Source: Nymphaea colorata (taxonomy: Eukaryota > Streptophyta > Magnoliopsida > Nymphaeales > Nymphaeaceae). From it: a DNA stretch of 22,889 bases. Location of the stretch: NCBI RefSeq assembly GCF_008831285.2, contig NW_022204943.1, positions 1-22,889 of the forward strand. The letters run 5' to 3'. The notes under the pieces are model-generated. The model made no database searches. It saw only the letters and a program-made list of their open reading frames with translations, and was not told the origin of the DNA. The first letter of the stretch is position 1, and every line of letters begins with the position of its first letter. Below, piece by piece: positions 1-9,090 of this stretch. The translations under genes and the position numbers were made by a program.

Positions 1-86
1 CAACCCCAACCCCAACCCCAACCCCAACCCCAACCCCAACCCCAACCCCAACCCCAACCCCAACCCCAACCCCAACCCCAACCCCA
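1..86. repeat. Left telomere, (CCCCAA)n
   Basis: An uninterrupted array of about 14 CCCCAA units begins at base 1 and ends in CCCCATTG. This is the C-rich strand of a GGGGTT telomere (Tetrahymena-type repeat) in the orientation expected at a left chromosome end. The first ATG lies only 44 bp inside it, as is usual for short macronuclear chromosomes. No unit in this array is degenerate. Confidence 0.96.
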
Positions 87-129
87 TTGTGATACCATAT
101 TCAATAAGCTATTAGATATAATAATTCTT

Positions 130-807
130 ATGGAGATCAAACTTGAGAACGACGAACTCATCCTCTAAAAACTATCCAAATTGAAGTGCTCGCAGGGCTG
201 CCAAAACTCAGCCAACTATATCGTCTACGAAATGGGTACCATTGACCTAACCTAGGCCTCTACTGCACCTACTGCCTATCCAAATTACAAGATGTCCCGC
301 AAAACCAGTTCGCCACCCTCGAGGACCTCTCGCGATTGATCGCAGATATGACCGAAAACTATCGCAAGAGTACTAAAACCGGCAGCAATCTTTTAGTGCT
401 CAAGGCGTAGGCATAGACTCAGGGGAAGCTAGTGAAGGGACTTAGGGATGCGCTCACAATCGACATCAAGTCTATCTTCAGCAAGGTCAACAACCTCCTC
501 GACAACTCCATAAACAACTGCAGCAACGAGTACAAGAACTAGCCTTGGAGACTTCTTCGAGCCAAACCTCACCACCTCCGTTCTCCTCAACGACTCAGAG
601 CTCTTCATCAACAACCTGCACAACCTAAAAGTGGTCTGTGAGGGGAAAAAGGTAAGCTACGAGTTCAAGGAATCCCAGAAGAACCCCGAAGCTGTGAAGG
701 TGAAAGCTCTGAAGCATATTGACCAGACTGGAAATGCCATTAATAATGCCCAGAATAAGATGAGAAATGTGATGAGCAAGTTTAGAGACGCAATCAAAAA
801 GGATTGA
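130..807 (+). CDS. Hypothetical coiled-coil-like protein
   Basis: I do not recognise this gene. It is the first gene inside the telomere. ATG at 130 opens MEIKLENDELILEKLSKLKC, with one Glu from TAA, and the product ends ...MSKFRDAIKKD before TGA (805-807). In-frame TAA/TAG read as Glu (for example LKAEAETQGK) give a charged, Leu/Ile/Lys-rich and probably helical or coiled-coil protein of about 225 residues. I see no signal peptide or membrane span. The reading frame must be corrected about three times: near 275 (into LSKLQDVPQN) and twice between about 530 and 560 (ending in GDFFEPNLTT). Start and stop lie in register, so three one-base losses fit. It could be a cytoskeletal or SNARE-like helical protein, but nothing diagnostic is visible. 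Confidence 0.6.
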
Positions 808-979
808 TCGGCAGATTTCCTTGTATATACAATCATAATTGACTGAACCTAATCAATAATCAAATAAAATAAATGACTACAATTGAGCATCATCAGTAAG
901 CTTTCCATCCCATCTGTTGTTGTGTTATCCAATATTGATATGGTGCATATAAGTATGATGTAGTTTTATTATAATTTGG

Positions 980-1457
980 ATGTAATTGAAGACGTGGCTT
1001 TTGGTGATCCGTATCCTCAACATCCTCTGCGCCACCCTCATGGTAGGTCTGGAAATCTGGTACACCGTCGAGCTCTTCATGTCCACCCACGAGGTCTTCA
1101 TCATCATCATCCGCATCTTCATGCCCATCTTCATCATGTAAGCCCGCAAACATCAAGATTGCTCGCCATCACCATACTCACCTCGGATTCAAGTACTCTA
1201 AAGTGGTAGAACACTTCAAGTTTCTCCAATACATACCCGGACTAGCATTATTCAATCTTTTGTACATAAAAAATATACAGCATGGCTTCTCTCTTCGCCT
1301 TCCAGTTCAGCACTCTTTCTGACAGTATGTACGCGTAGCACTAAGTAGATCCTCGATAGTGACCTCCATCACCTTTGCAGTGCTTTGCATCGTGTTCGCC
1401 ATTATGCATTGTCTCAAGCCTGCAGGCACGGAGAGCCTGCTAACCCCGGAGGAGTGA
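980..1457 (+). CDS. Small multi-pass membrane protein, unknown function
   Basis: I do not recognise the family. From ATG 980 the product reads MELKTWLLVIRILNILCATL then MVGLEIWYTVELFMSTHEVF, followed by a very hydrophobic Ile/Phe stretch encoded by repeated ATC codons. A 20-nt intron (1138-1157) joins the second span into LLAITILT. The frame then moves twice, into VVEHFKFLQYIPGLALFNLL and then MASLFAFQFSTLSD. The last span is IVTSITFAVLCIVFAIMH, with a short hydrophilic tail LLTPEE before TGA (1455-1457). I count about four or five membrane helices in about 150 residues. The N-terminus may lie upstream at ATG 873 (MTTIEHHQEAFHPICCC), but that reading meets an in-frame TGA near 936. An overlapping acidic minus-strand ORF is a shadow of the ATC-rich span. 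Confidence 0.55.
1138..1157 (+). other. 20-nt intron in membrane-protein gene
   Basis: This is a GTAAGC...ATCAAG segment. Removing it fuses ...MPIFI to ILLAITILT and keeps a hydrophobic helix open; without removal the frame is lost. It has GT-AG ends and is exactly 20 nt, like the other introns of this window. Confidence 0.7.
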
Positions 1458-1492
1458 CTCTCATACTTCTTATTAAATTATAATAATAATCG

Positions 1493-1851
1493 ATGCAATG
1501 GTGCTGTCCGTCCCGCGAGGCTGATGATGTTTATATCTCTCAGCAATTGGAGTCCCAATATCGTCGCTCTAAGGAGCAACAAAACATGAAACTCACATCG
1601 AATGGTGTGATTCGGTAGGAGGAGAAAAACCAAGTGGGGCAACCGTTGGGAATTTAATTGCAGTTTGCGAAGCAGCGTGTCTTGGAATTGAGCAAGTCAA
1701 TATAAAAGAAGAAGATACTTGCTTGGAGAAGAATGAACGGCTTGCTTAGTTAATCATCGGCTCTCAAGAAAAGATTCGAGCTCAAAAATAACTAACTGCA
1801 GCAGCTTTGTTCAGAGATCAACTCGACATTCTGTTAATGATATCTTTTTGA
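1493..1851 (+). CDS. Hypothetical small protein
   Basis: Not recognised. ATG 1493 begins MQWCCPSREADDVYISQQLE; the paired N-terminal cysteines could be lipidated or bind metal, but no known motif is complete. One base appears lost at the AAA run near 1590. After it the frame reads THIEWCDSVGGEKPSGATVG, then NLIAVCEAACLGIEQVNIKE, and ends ...LFRDQLDILLMISF at TGA 1849-1851. In-frame TAG and TAA become Glu in NERLAELIIG and RAQKELTAAA. The uncorrected frame would stop at 1838-1840 and needs six reassigned codons in a poorer sequence, so I prefer the shifted reading (about 119 aa). It starts only 36 bp after the previous stop. Confidence 0.5.
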
Positions 1852-1993
1852 ATGATTGCAAGTAAAACTTAACATAGCTATCAAAAAGCATGAAAATTGT
1901 AAAGCTATGGTGGGATATGCAAGCAAAGCCGGGCTATTTATTTTCAAATAGAGTGCAAAACATCAGTTGGTGTTATCAATATCAATATTAATA

Positions 1994-2535
1994 ATGTCAG
2001 AAAGTGAAGAGTCTTCAACGCAGACGCGAAAAGATCTTATCACGCGCCACTAGCGCAACCACAGAAGATGATGAGGAGCCAACTAGTCCTCTTCCCCAGA
2101 CCAATGTCTTTGATCGATACAAGATGCTTAAGGAAAGGGAGGAAAATGAGGTATTCATTCATCTAAGTAGAAAAAACTGATATTCATCAGCAAGATATCA
2201 GGATGCTCATTTACTTGCTCAGCAGCTTACTGGGATCAACTATTGCCTTCTGGGTCAATGCTGCCTTGCTTATCGTTTCTGCCTACATCATCACGAGTAT
2301 ATATCCAACGATAAAGAGAACACAGTCGAGAGTGGAAAATAGTTCGACTGGATTACCAAGAAAGTCCCTCTGCTTGGCAAACTAACCCACTTGGACCGTT
2401 TCTCCTCATGGCTAGGATTATCTTGAACTCTTTATGCAGTTTCATCCTGCCACCGTCCTCATCAACGCGATTCCGAACATCTTTTGGGGCAAAGTTGAAG
2501 CTGAAGTGCCTGTGACAACGGAAGTGGAGCTTTGA
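1994..2535 (+). CDS. Putative membrane-hairpin protein
   Basis: Unrecognised protein of about 170 residues. The acidic N-terminus MSESEESSTQTRKD leads to FDRYKMLKEREENE, where a 20-nt intron (2151-2170) splices into KKLIFISKISG. A long hydrophobic segment follows, starting MLIYLLSSLLGSTIAFWVNA and running on through ALLIVSAYIITSIYP. At about 35 residues it could be a helical hairpin of the reticulon/ARL6IP type, which is inference only. The frame moves near 2040, 2195, 2310 and 2425. The later part reads EFDWITKKVPLLGKLTHLDR and ends in VEAEVPVTTEVEL before TGA 2533-2535. It converges on the ribonucleotide reductase gene with only 34 bp between the two stops. Confidence 0.6.
2151..2170 (+). 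other. 20-nt intron in membrane-hairpin gene
   Basis: GTATTC...AAGTAG, 20 nt, lies after codon GAG. Splicing joins EENE to KKLIFISK; reading through meets TGA 9-11 nt downstream. Confidence 0.8.
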
Positions 2536-2569
2536 TTGATAAAGAGGTATGGTATAAACTGAATTGTAA

Positions 2570-5109
2570 TCATGAGCCACAGGCCATGCACTCCTCATCG
2601 ATGGGTGCGCCTTTCCTGCGCATGGGGCACGCCTTTGGAGCCTCCTCCTATGGCTGAACGTTGGGTTTGAACTTCTTGCTGGCTGCGTTCTCAGCTTCGA
2701 GTAGGCTGTTATCCCTGCGTTCTTTCATCACGTTGACGTCTTCCTCTTCTTTGATGATCTCGCCTGCCTCTTTCAGCAGCGCCTCCACATCGACTGTGAA
2801 TTTGATGGGATCTGCAGCTGGTCTGCTGCGGAGGTAGTACATCCTGTCTTTAGGCCCTTCTCCCAAGCGTAGAAGTGGACTGAGCACATCTTAGAGTAGC
2901 TGGGTTCTGCCAGGTGGATGTTTAGAGACTGGCTCTGATCGATGAAAGGCGATCTGTTCAGAGCAAGGTTGATGATCTCTTTTTGGCTGATTTCCCAGAC
3001 TGTCTTGAACACTTCACGTCCCTCCTGGGGATTTCAGTAATTCCTTGAATGGAACCGTTTTCAGCAATAAGCCGATTGCGAATTTCAGGAGTCCAGAGAT
3101 TCTAAATAGTGTATTTTTTACCTTGCTAATCAGGTATTCAACCAGGTTGCGGTTTATACATACGAATTCTCCTGCGAGGACTCTGCGGGTGTAGACATTG
3201 GCAGTGTATGGCTCAAATGTCTCGTTATTTCCTAGGATCTGGCTGGTGCTGGCAGTGGGCATGGGAGCCAGAAGGAGACTGTTGCGCATGCCATACTGCT
3301 TGAGATCCTCCTTGACAGCTGCCCAATCATAGCCGCCTAACTTGGGCTCATAGTTCCAAAGATCGAACTGGAGAAGTCCTTTGGATGCAGGCGAGCCTTG
3401 GTATGTTGGGTAAGGTCCTTCCTCCTTGGCAAGCTGGATTGATTCCATCACTGCTCCGTAGTAGATGCTTTCGAAGATGCGTCGTTGAGTTCGGCAGCCT
3501 CTTTGGATTCGAAGCTGATTCCGATGATTTGGAAGACGTCAGCAAGTCCCTGCACTCCGATACCGATGGGCCTTGGCGGAGGTTACTGCGCTTGGCTTAT
3601 TCGACGGGGTAGTAGTTTCTATCGATGATCTTGTTGAGGTTGCGAGTGCAAACACGGGCAATCTTGATCAGCTACTGGTAGTTAAAGGTAAGGGTAGTGC
3701 GGTCGACAAACGCTGGTAGAGAAATGGAGGCCAAGTTGCAGACAGCCACCTCATCAGGGGAAGTATATTCAATGATTTCAGTGCAAAGGTTGCTGGATTG
3801 ATGGTTCCCAAGTGTTGTTGGTTTGATTTGCGGTTGCAGCTGTCCTTGTAAAGCATGTAGGGAGTTCCAGTCTCAATCTGGGAATCCACGATTGCCTGCC
3901 ACAACTATCTGGCTTTGAATGTCTTTCTTCCCTTACCTTCACTCTCGTAACGTTGATAAGCGCTTCAAATTCCTCTCCCCAAGTCTCAGGCAATCCTGGG
4001 CACTCGTTAGGACACATGAGAGTCCATAATTCATCTCTGATGACCCTACGCATGAATAGGTCAGGAATCCAGAGTCCGTAGAACAGATCTCTAGCTCTGT
4101 TCTCCTATTTTCCAGTGTTCTTTTTAAGGTCTAGGAACTCGAAGATGTCAGCGTGCCATGGCTCAAGGTACATGGCAAAGGATCCCTTGCGCTTACCTCC
4201 TCCTTGGTCGACGTAGCGGGCAGTGTCGTTGTAGACTCTGAGCATGGGAACGATGCCGTTAGAGGCGCCATTGGTTCCGCGAATGTAAGAATCACGGGCG
4301 CGGATGTTGGAAATGGAGACTCCAATACCTCCAGCAGACTTGGAGATCTTGGCGCACTGGGTGAGGGTGTCGTAGATGCCGTCGATTGAGTCGCCTTTCA
4401 TCGTGAGAAGGAAGCAGCTGCTCATTTGAGGGTGAGGAGTGCCTGAATTGAACAAAGTTGGAGTTGCATGGGTGAAGTACTTGCGACTCATGAGGTCATA
4501 GGTTTGAATCGCTTGTTCAATGTCTTCTCCATGAATGCCTACCGCCACTCGCATTAGCATGTGCTGTGGCCTCTCCACGATCTTGCCGTCCACTTTCAGC
4601 AAGTAGGACCTCTCCAGAGTCTTGAAGCCGAAGAAGTCAAAGCCAAAGTCTCTCTTGAAGTCAATGGCTGCATCTAGGCGCTCATAGTTAGCGCAGATAA
4701 TCTCGTATACCTGCTTGTCTAAGAGAGACGCCTCGCGACCGCACTTATCTTTGCAGTTGTAGAGCTGGTGAGCCACATCACGGATGGAAGTCTTAGTCTG
4801 CTTTCGGAGATTGTCGACAGCGACCCGCGCAGCCAAAATACTGTAGTGAGGGTGGACGATGTTCTGAATAACGGAGAGCGTTACCATGTAGGCGCATGTT
4901 TCAGCGGCTAGGTTATCTAACTCGGCAGTGGTGATGCGGTCGTGTACGCCCTGTTCGACCTTATGCACGACGATATCCAGGTTGACGAAGTCGAGGTTGA
5001 GGCCGAAGGAGAGTCCCTCCAGGCGCTTCCTGACGATGGAGATGTCGAGGGGCTCGAGTGTTCCCTCGCGCGTGACCACTTGCATGGCTTGCGACTTGAG
5101 AGTGCTCAT
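2570..5109 (-). CDS. RRM1: Ribonucleoside-diphosphate reductase large subunit (class Ia, R1)
   Basis: This enzyme reduces ribonucleoside diphosphates to dNDPs together with the small R2 subunit. ATG is at 5109. The N-terminal ATP-cone begins at about residue 9 ([20 protein letters not shown]). The substrate-site cysteine is in [10 protein letters not shown] and the effector region in [20 protein letters not shown]. The radical-site motifs follow in [12 protein letters not shown] and VCNLASIS, the radical-transfer tyrosine pair in [14 protein letters not shown], and the redox C-terminal tail ECMACGS ends at TGA 2570-2572. Total length is about 840 aa, normal for eukaryotic R1 (human 792). One 20-nt intron lies at 3102-3121. 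TAG 4105-4107 encodes the Glu of GKEENRARD and TAA 3597-3599 the Glu of PVEEAKRSN. The human alignment is collinear only if one base is restored at each of six sites: about 3960, 3795, 3573, 3480, 3026 and 2844. All catalytic residues are present, so I read it as functional rather than as a pseudogene. Confidence 0.95.
3102..3121 (-). other. 20-nt intron in RNR large subunit
   Basis: On the minus strand this is GTAAAAAATACACTATTTAG. Removal restores [19 protein letters not shown] and then [11 protein letters not shown], matching the conserved LW...NGSIQ.I.EIP block of R1 proteins. Unspliced, the frame shifts. This is the best homology-proven example of the 20-nt intron class. Confidence 0.93.
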
Positions 5110-5548
5110 ATTTTATATGCCGAGCAATTGCCTGTTCAAATTAATAGAATAACACCCGCCAAGAACCCGCTCCCAACCTATGTCTACAGCCATTGCCAAA
5201 TCGATCAAAACCACTTCCTGCTGCCCTCACCATTCCTCAAAATTAAATTGGACCTTGGAGCTTGAAACTCCCCACTTGCGCATTTTTATAGCGATTTGAA
5301 TGAATAAACTGAATTACAAAAAGCATTTTTAGAAGCTACCTGCATTTCCTACAAATGAGAAAATAACGCATATAAATGCCACTCTTGCACGTGTTTTAGC
5401 TGTCTTCGTCATTTTTTGGGAAACATGCATGACAAACTCATAAGGACATTGATCGTTAATCTTCCACATTAACTATTATATCTTCACTTCCACTGTGGTT
5501 ATGCGAGTGTAGCAGAGAGAGCAATATAAAAATCAATTCGGCAATATT
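5110..5548. other. Intergenic: RNR upstream region / TTLL 3' flank
   Basis: A 439-bp AT-rich gap lies between the RNR start (5109) and the TTLL stop (5549), both on the minus strand, so it should contain the RNR promoter. I see no tRNA, no convincing ORF and no clear repeat. Two short reading frames near the RNR start run opposite to it and look like chance. Confidence 0.6.
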
Positions 5549-7869
5549 TCAGTCTTCGAAGTTTTCCCCATCGTCATCAAAAACATCTTCCTCCTCTTCA
5601 GGCTGGCTAGCCAAAACCTACCTCCCAAAGACTCTACTCGGTCCATTCTCTCGTCAAACACCAATTAAAAAGCATTTTATTCGCTCACATTCCCATAGTA
5701 GTTTTCGTAGCTTGGCTAGAAACCGATAGGAGCTGGAAAAAGAGGGTCCAAACAGATCCTGAGTAAAAAACGGTTTACTGGAAGGTGTGCTAGACGAATG
5801 CAGGGATGACTTTGGCGAGGACTGGACAGGTGGTCTAGAGGCATGGATTGGTATTGACCTAGATGAGCCAAACTTTGTAATCCGCATCTATCATGAAGTC
5901 AAGTCCGAAGATTTAGAAGTTATTTGTCCTGCGTGAGGATCGAGGCTGAGCGCAGAAGCGTGGATGACGCTTGTTGCAGTGGCTTTCATCTGAGGATAAA
6001 CCATAGTCTGGAAGTCAAATTTAGAATCACTTTTCTTAAGATATGCGTCAAGCTCCTAATATGTGATCTTGTTTCCCTTTTAAAACTTTCCATAGTCAGG
6101 AAGGGTCTTTTGGACTGCATCGTTAGTAAGGTGGACTGCTCCTGCTGTCCCGTTGAGCGAATATTATGCGCTAGTAGTGCGAACGTAGCCATGGCGATAC
6201 CAGTATCCCTTTACGCATCCGTTGATGCAACTTACCATAAGGTAGTGACGAAGATCGAACTTACGCTTACGATATAGGAGCGGTCTTTAAATGTACTTCT
6301 GCAGGATGTACGTTTTATATGTGCCGTCTCCATGCTTTTCCTTTCTTCGCAAAATTGCCTTCACTTCTGATAACTCCAAGCAAACAATAATGCCATTGCC
6401 CCTATTTGTATTTTATCCCGGTTTCACAATCCAGGCATTATGGCGGTGCAACGAATTCTGTGTTGCTTTATTATGCCTAGCAATCGAGTATAATGTGTAG
6501 GAACTTTAGGTATTCATCATCTTCAAGACCATTTTTTATGTGGAAAGTAGCGGTAAATAGTCGAATACCCTTTCGCCTCGTCGAGAGTAATAGTCTGACA
6601 TTGTTTGGAATAGAGCCTTCTTGTTACCTATTAAAAAGTTGTTGCAGAAATGATTGTGTACTTTTAAGCTCTTTACCTAGGAAAGCGAGTGTTCAGACAG
6701 ACCGAAAAGTCGGGAACGCATTCTCATCGATTCTTTCATGATACGCTCCTTCTACATATTCTTTGACCAGTACTATCTCCACTTCAAGTTCTCGTGAGTA
6801 TTCAAAAACAAAAAGAATGAGCTTATTTGCTATCTGTATCGATCTATAAATGTAGGGAGGATCTCCCTTTTTCTGTGTCTGGAAAATTGAGGGAAGTTTT
6901 ATCTGAGTCCATACGAAGTTGGCATCCTGTGCTTTATCAGTGAGAACGAACCATGGCCTACGTTTTATGAGGCCTTTGATCAAATTAGAATTGTTACCTG
7001 GACCCACAAAATACTTTATCTTGCCATCATACTCTTCTACTTTTTCACCATAAACTGGTTGGAGTATGCTACTTTCCACATGAAATCGCGATAATGATAA
7101 AGGGGGAAAGGTGGTTTGAACTTTCCACCCACTCTTCTCATCAAAATATGCTCAACTTTCTTTTTTTTGGGTGGTTAAATGACTACTTCAGACTGACTCA
7201 TGTGTAAAGGCTCGCCTTTAGGTTAGCATGATTGGTTGTGATTATTTGCTCTTAGAAGTCTTGCTCGGTTGGCGATAAATGACTCTTATGCCTCACGCAT
7301 CGAAATTTTCTCCACAGAAAGGTAGTCCTTTATGTTATTTGACAGCTTAGGTTTCGCTGCATAGAGTGGCTCTAACATTTTCTTCCTGTATCGGGTCTTC
7401 GCATCTGCTCCTTCAAAAGGATCCCTTCATCCTCCCTTTAATCTCTTCTCCTGCCGTATTATCTCAAGGACTGAAGACACTTCTGGCATGCTGATCTTTT
7501 TTTGAAGCTGGAAGCATTATTGCGACTGGCTTAGGGGGTAGGTGTGGGACTTTTGGTCTCGAACTGCACGCTATTGATGCTGAGGCTGGGCACCTAAGGG
7601 TCTGGTTCTGTGGACCTGCGATCCATTTTGACCACTATCTGTTCGTCTTTGAGGGAAATGCGTTCGATGTCTTTGTAGATCTGCTCAAATTTCTCCTTCA
7701 TGAGCAAATACGTAAGCGTTTCTGGTATGGGCCTCGAACCGCCTCTACTCATCCAATCCGCATCCACCTTTTTCTTAGGCCGCTCCGAAAAGGCACGGTT
7801 CACTGATGATGATTTTGCAGAATCTCGGTTGCGGGAATTGCTCTTCTGCGACGTGAGAATGTCAGCCAT
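5549..7869 (-). CDS. Tubulin-tyrosine-ligase-like protein, TTLL3-type glycylase
   Basis: This is an ATP-grasp ligase that adds amino acids (Gly in the TTLL3/8/10 branch, Glu in others) to tubulin tails, acting at cilia and microtubules. ATG 7869 opens MADILTSQKSNSRNRDSAKS. A basic, low-complexity N-terminal third follows, containing PPKKKKVEHILMRRVGGKF. The TTL core has RRPWFVLTDKAQDANFVWTQ, HNHFCNNFLIGNKKALF, FDYLPLTFHI, NAWIVKPGENTNRGNGI, YIERPLLYRKRKFDLRHY, VHLTNDAVQKTLPDYGKF, FGLDFMIDADYKVW and LIEVNTNPCLETTCPV. It then has DPLFPAP and a very acidic end QPEEEEDVFDDDGENFED at TGA 5549-5551. About 770 aa. At least eight core glutamates are TAA/TAG, including the metal-binding Glu of IEVNTNP (TAG 5859-5861) and IERPL (TAA 6287-6289). 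About ten one-base losses must be bridged. Glycylase rather than glutamylase activity is inferred from resemblance only. Confidence 0.9.
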
Positions 7870-7950
7870 GCACAATAAATTATAGTACAAATAAAACCCT
7901 CTTCAGGGACTGGGTGTTATTATTGATTGATTTTATTTGGATTATTTGGC
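7870..7950. promoter_or_regulatory. Divergent promoter region TTLL / HAO
   Basis: An 81-bp AT-rich gap (about 77% AT) separates the divergent starts at 7869 (-) and 7951 (+). It must hold both promoters if each gene has its own. I cannot name a specific box. Confidence 0.45.
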
Positions 7951-9033
7951 ATGTCTGAAGAGGAACTCAAGCTGTGCGTATGCATATAAGACTTTCGGGA
8001 GGCAGCCAGGAAGCACATGCCAGCTGCAGCCTTCGAGTATATTGACTCTGGAAGCTAAGACGAGAAAACTCTAAAGGAAAATAGCCTCAGTTTTCATCGA
8101 CTCATGATCATCCCGCGAATCCTTACCAGCTCCACATCTACAGACCTCACCACTACTCTATTCGGTCGGCCTCTAGCTCTTCCCTTTGGATTCGCTCCTT
8201 GGGCGATGAATACCCTCTCTCATCCGGAAGGAGAGTTAATCCCTGCTCGTGTGGCTGCACACAACAAAATTGCCTTCTCTTTGAGCACTCTCTCAACTAA
8301 ATCATATACATAGTAGCATCTTCTAACGGTGATGGGTTAGAATGATGCAAATGTACATCTCCAATGATTGGGCGCTCACAGAAACACAAGTAAGATTGGC
8401 AGAAAAGTATGGCTTCACTGCTCTTGCCATAACAGTCGACGCACAAGTGCTTGGTATCCGCAAAAGATAGGTTAAAAGTGTGCTTGACACTTCTAAACTT
8501 GCCTTTCCAGTCCTCGAAGAAATCCAAAAGTGCTCAGGCTCAGAAAACAGTACAAGGATAGAAAGGTATTGCTGGCCAATCGGACCTATCGATGACTTGG
8601 GAAACCATAAAAAAGATACGCAATTTGAGCAAGTTGAAGATTGTATTGAAGGGCATATGCATCCTAAGGATGCAGTGATCGCTCTGGATTACTGTGATGC
8701 CATATGGGTTCAAACCATGGTGGTAGCAACTAGACGGATTTCCTCCACTATCAACATTTTGCCACTCATTAAGGCGGCAGTAGGAGACCGCATTCCCCTC
8801 CTCATCGATGGAGGAGTGCGCACTGGCAACGACATCTACAAGTGCCTTGCACTGGGGCCAGCTATGTTCTAATTGCTCGGCCTTTAGCTTATAGTCTTGT
8901 CTTTGGAGAAGCAGGAGTAACCAAATTGGTCCGCATTTTGGAGGACGAACTTCATAGGGCGCTCACTCTCGTAGGATGCAAGTCACTCAAAGACATCAGT
9001 CCCCAATCAGTCATCCCTGAGCCGAGCCTTTGA
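7951..9033 (+). CDS. FMN-dependent (S)-2-hydroxy-acid oxidase (glycolate/lactate oxidase family)
   Basis: This enzyme oxidises 2-hydroxy acids such as glycolate or L-lactate to 2-oxo acids using FMN, often in peroxisomes. ATG 7951 gives MSEEELKLCVCIEDFREAAR, then FEYIDSGSEDEKTLKEN. The FMN-binding region is LALPFGFAPWAMNTLSHPEG, then LEWMQMYISNDWAL and ALAITVDAQVLGIRKR. Next come the lysine motif IVLKGIMHPKDAV, the catalytic histidine in WVSNHGG, and the C-terminal FMN phosphate site LLIDGGVRTGNDIYKCLALG. The product ends ...SVIPEPSL at TGA 9031-9033. The usual GRP near the phosphate site is ARP (VLIARPLA). Several one-base losses must be bridged, notably near 8343, 8470, 8660, 8709 and 8868. 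Length is about 365 aa, the family norm. Exact substrate cannot be told from the sequence. Confidence 0.9.
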
Positions 9034-9090
9034 TCATGTGTATGTAGCCTTTCTAAAAGCTTGCTTTATAATCTCAATTATTATCTGGCT

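Noticed and set aside
893-1156. Minus-strand ORF rich in Asp/Glu/His (acidic repeat protein)
   Set aside because: It is the complement of the ATC-repeat hydrophobic helix of the plus-strand membrane protein. The plus reading gives several membrane spans and a fitting 20-nt intron; the minus reading has no support.
3385-3612. Plus-strand ORF across RNR
   Set aside because: It lies wholly antisense to conserved R1 sequence ([14 protein letters not shown] and [12 protein letters not shown] regions) and is a shadow.
3940-4000. A 20-nt GT...AG intron at the RNR site near 3960 (GTTACG...GGTAAG)
   Set aside because: Removing it deletes residues that align one-to-one with human R1 (LYxxYExxGxxRK). 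Restoring one base keeps the exact spacing, so it is a base loss and not an intron.
2570-5109. RNR as a pseudogene because of multiple frame breaks
   Set aside because: All catalytic and redox residues and the C-terminal CxxC-type tail are kept, and the same kind of break occurs in every gene of the window, so decay of this one gene is not the explanation.
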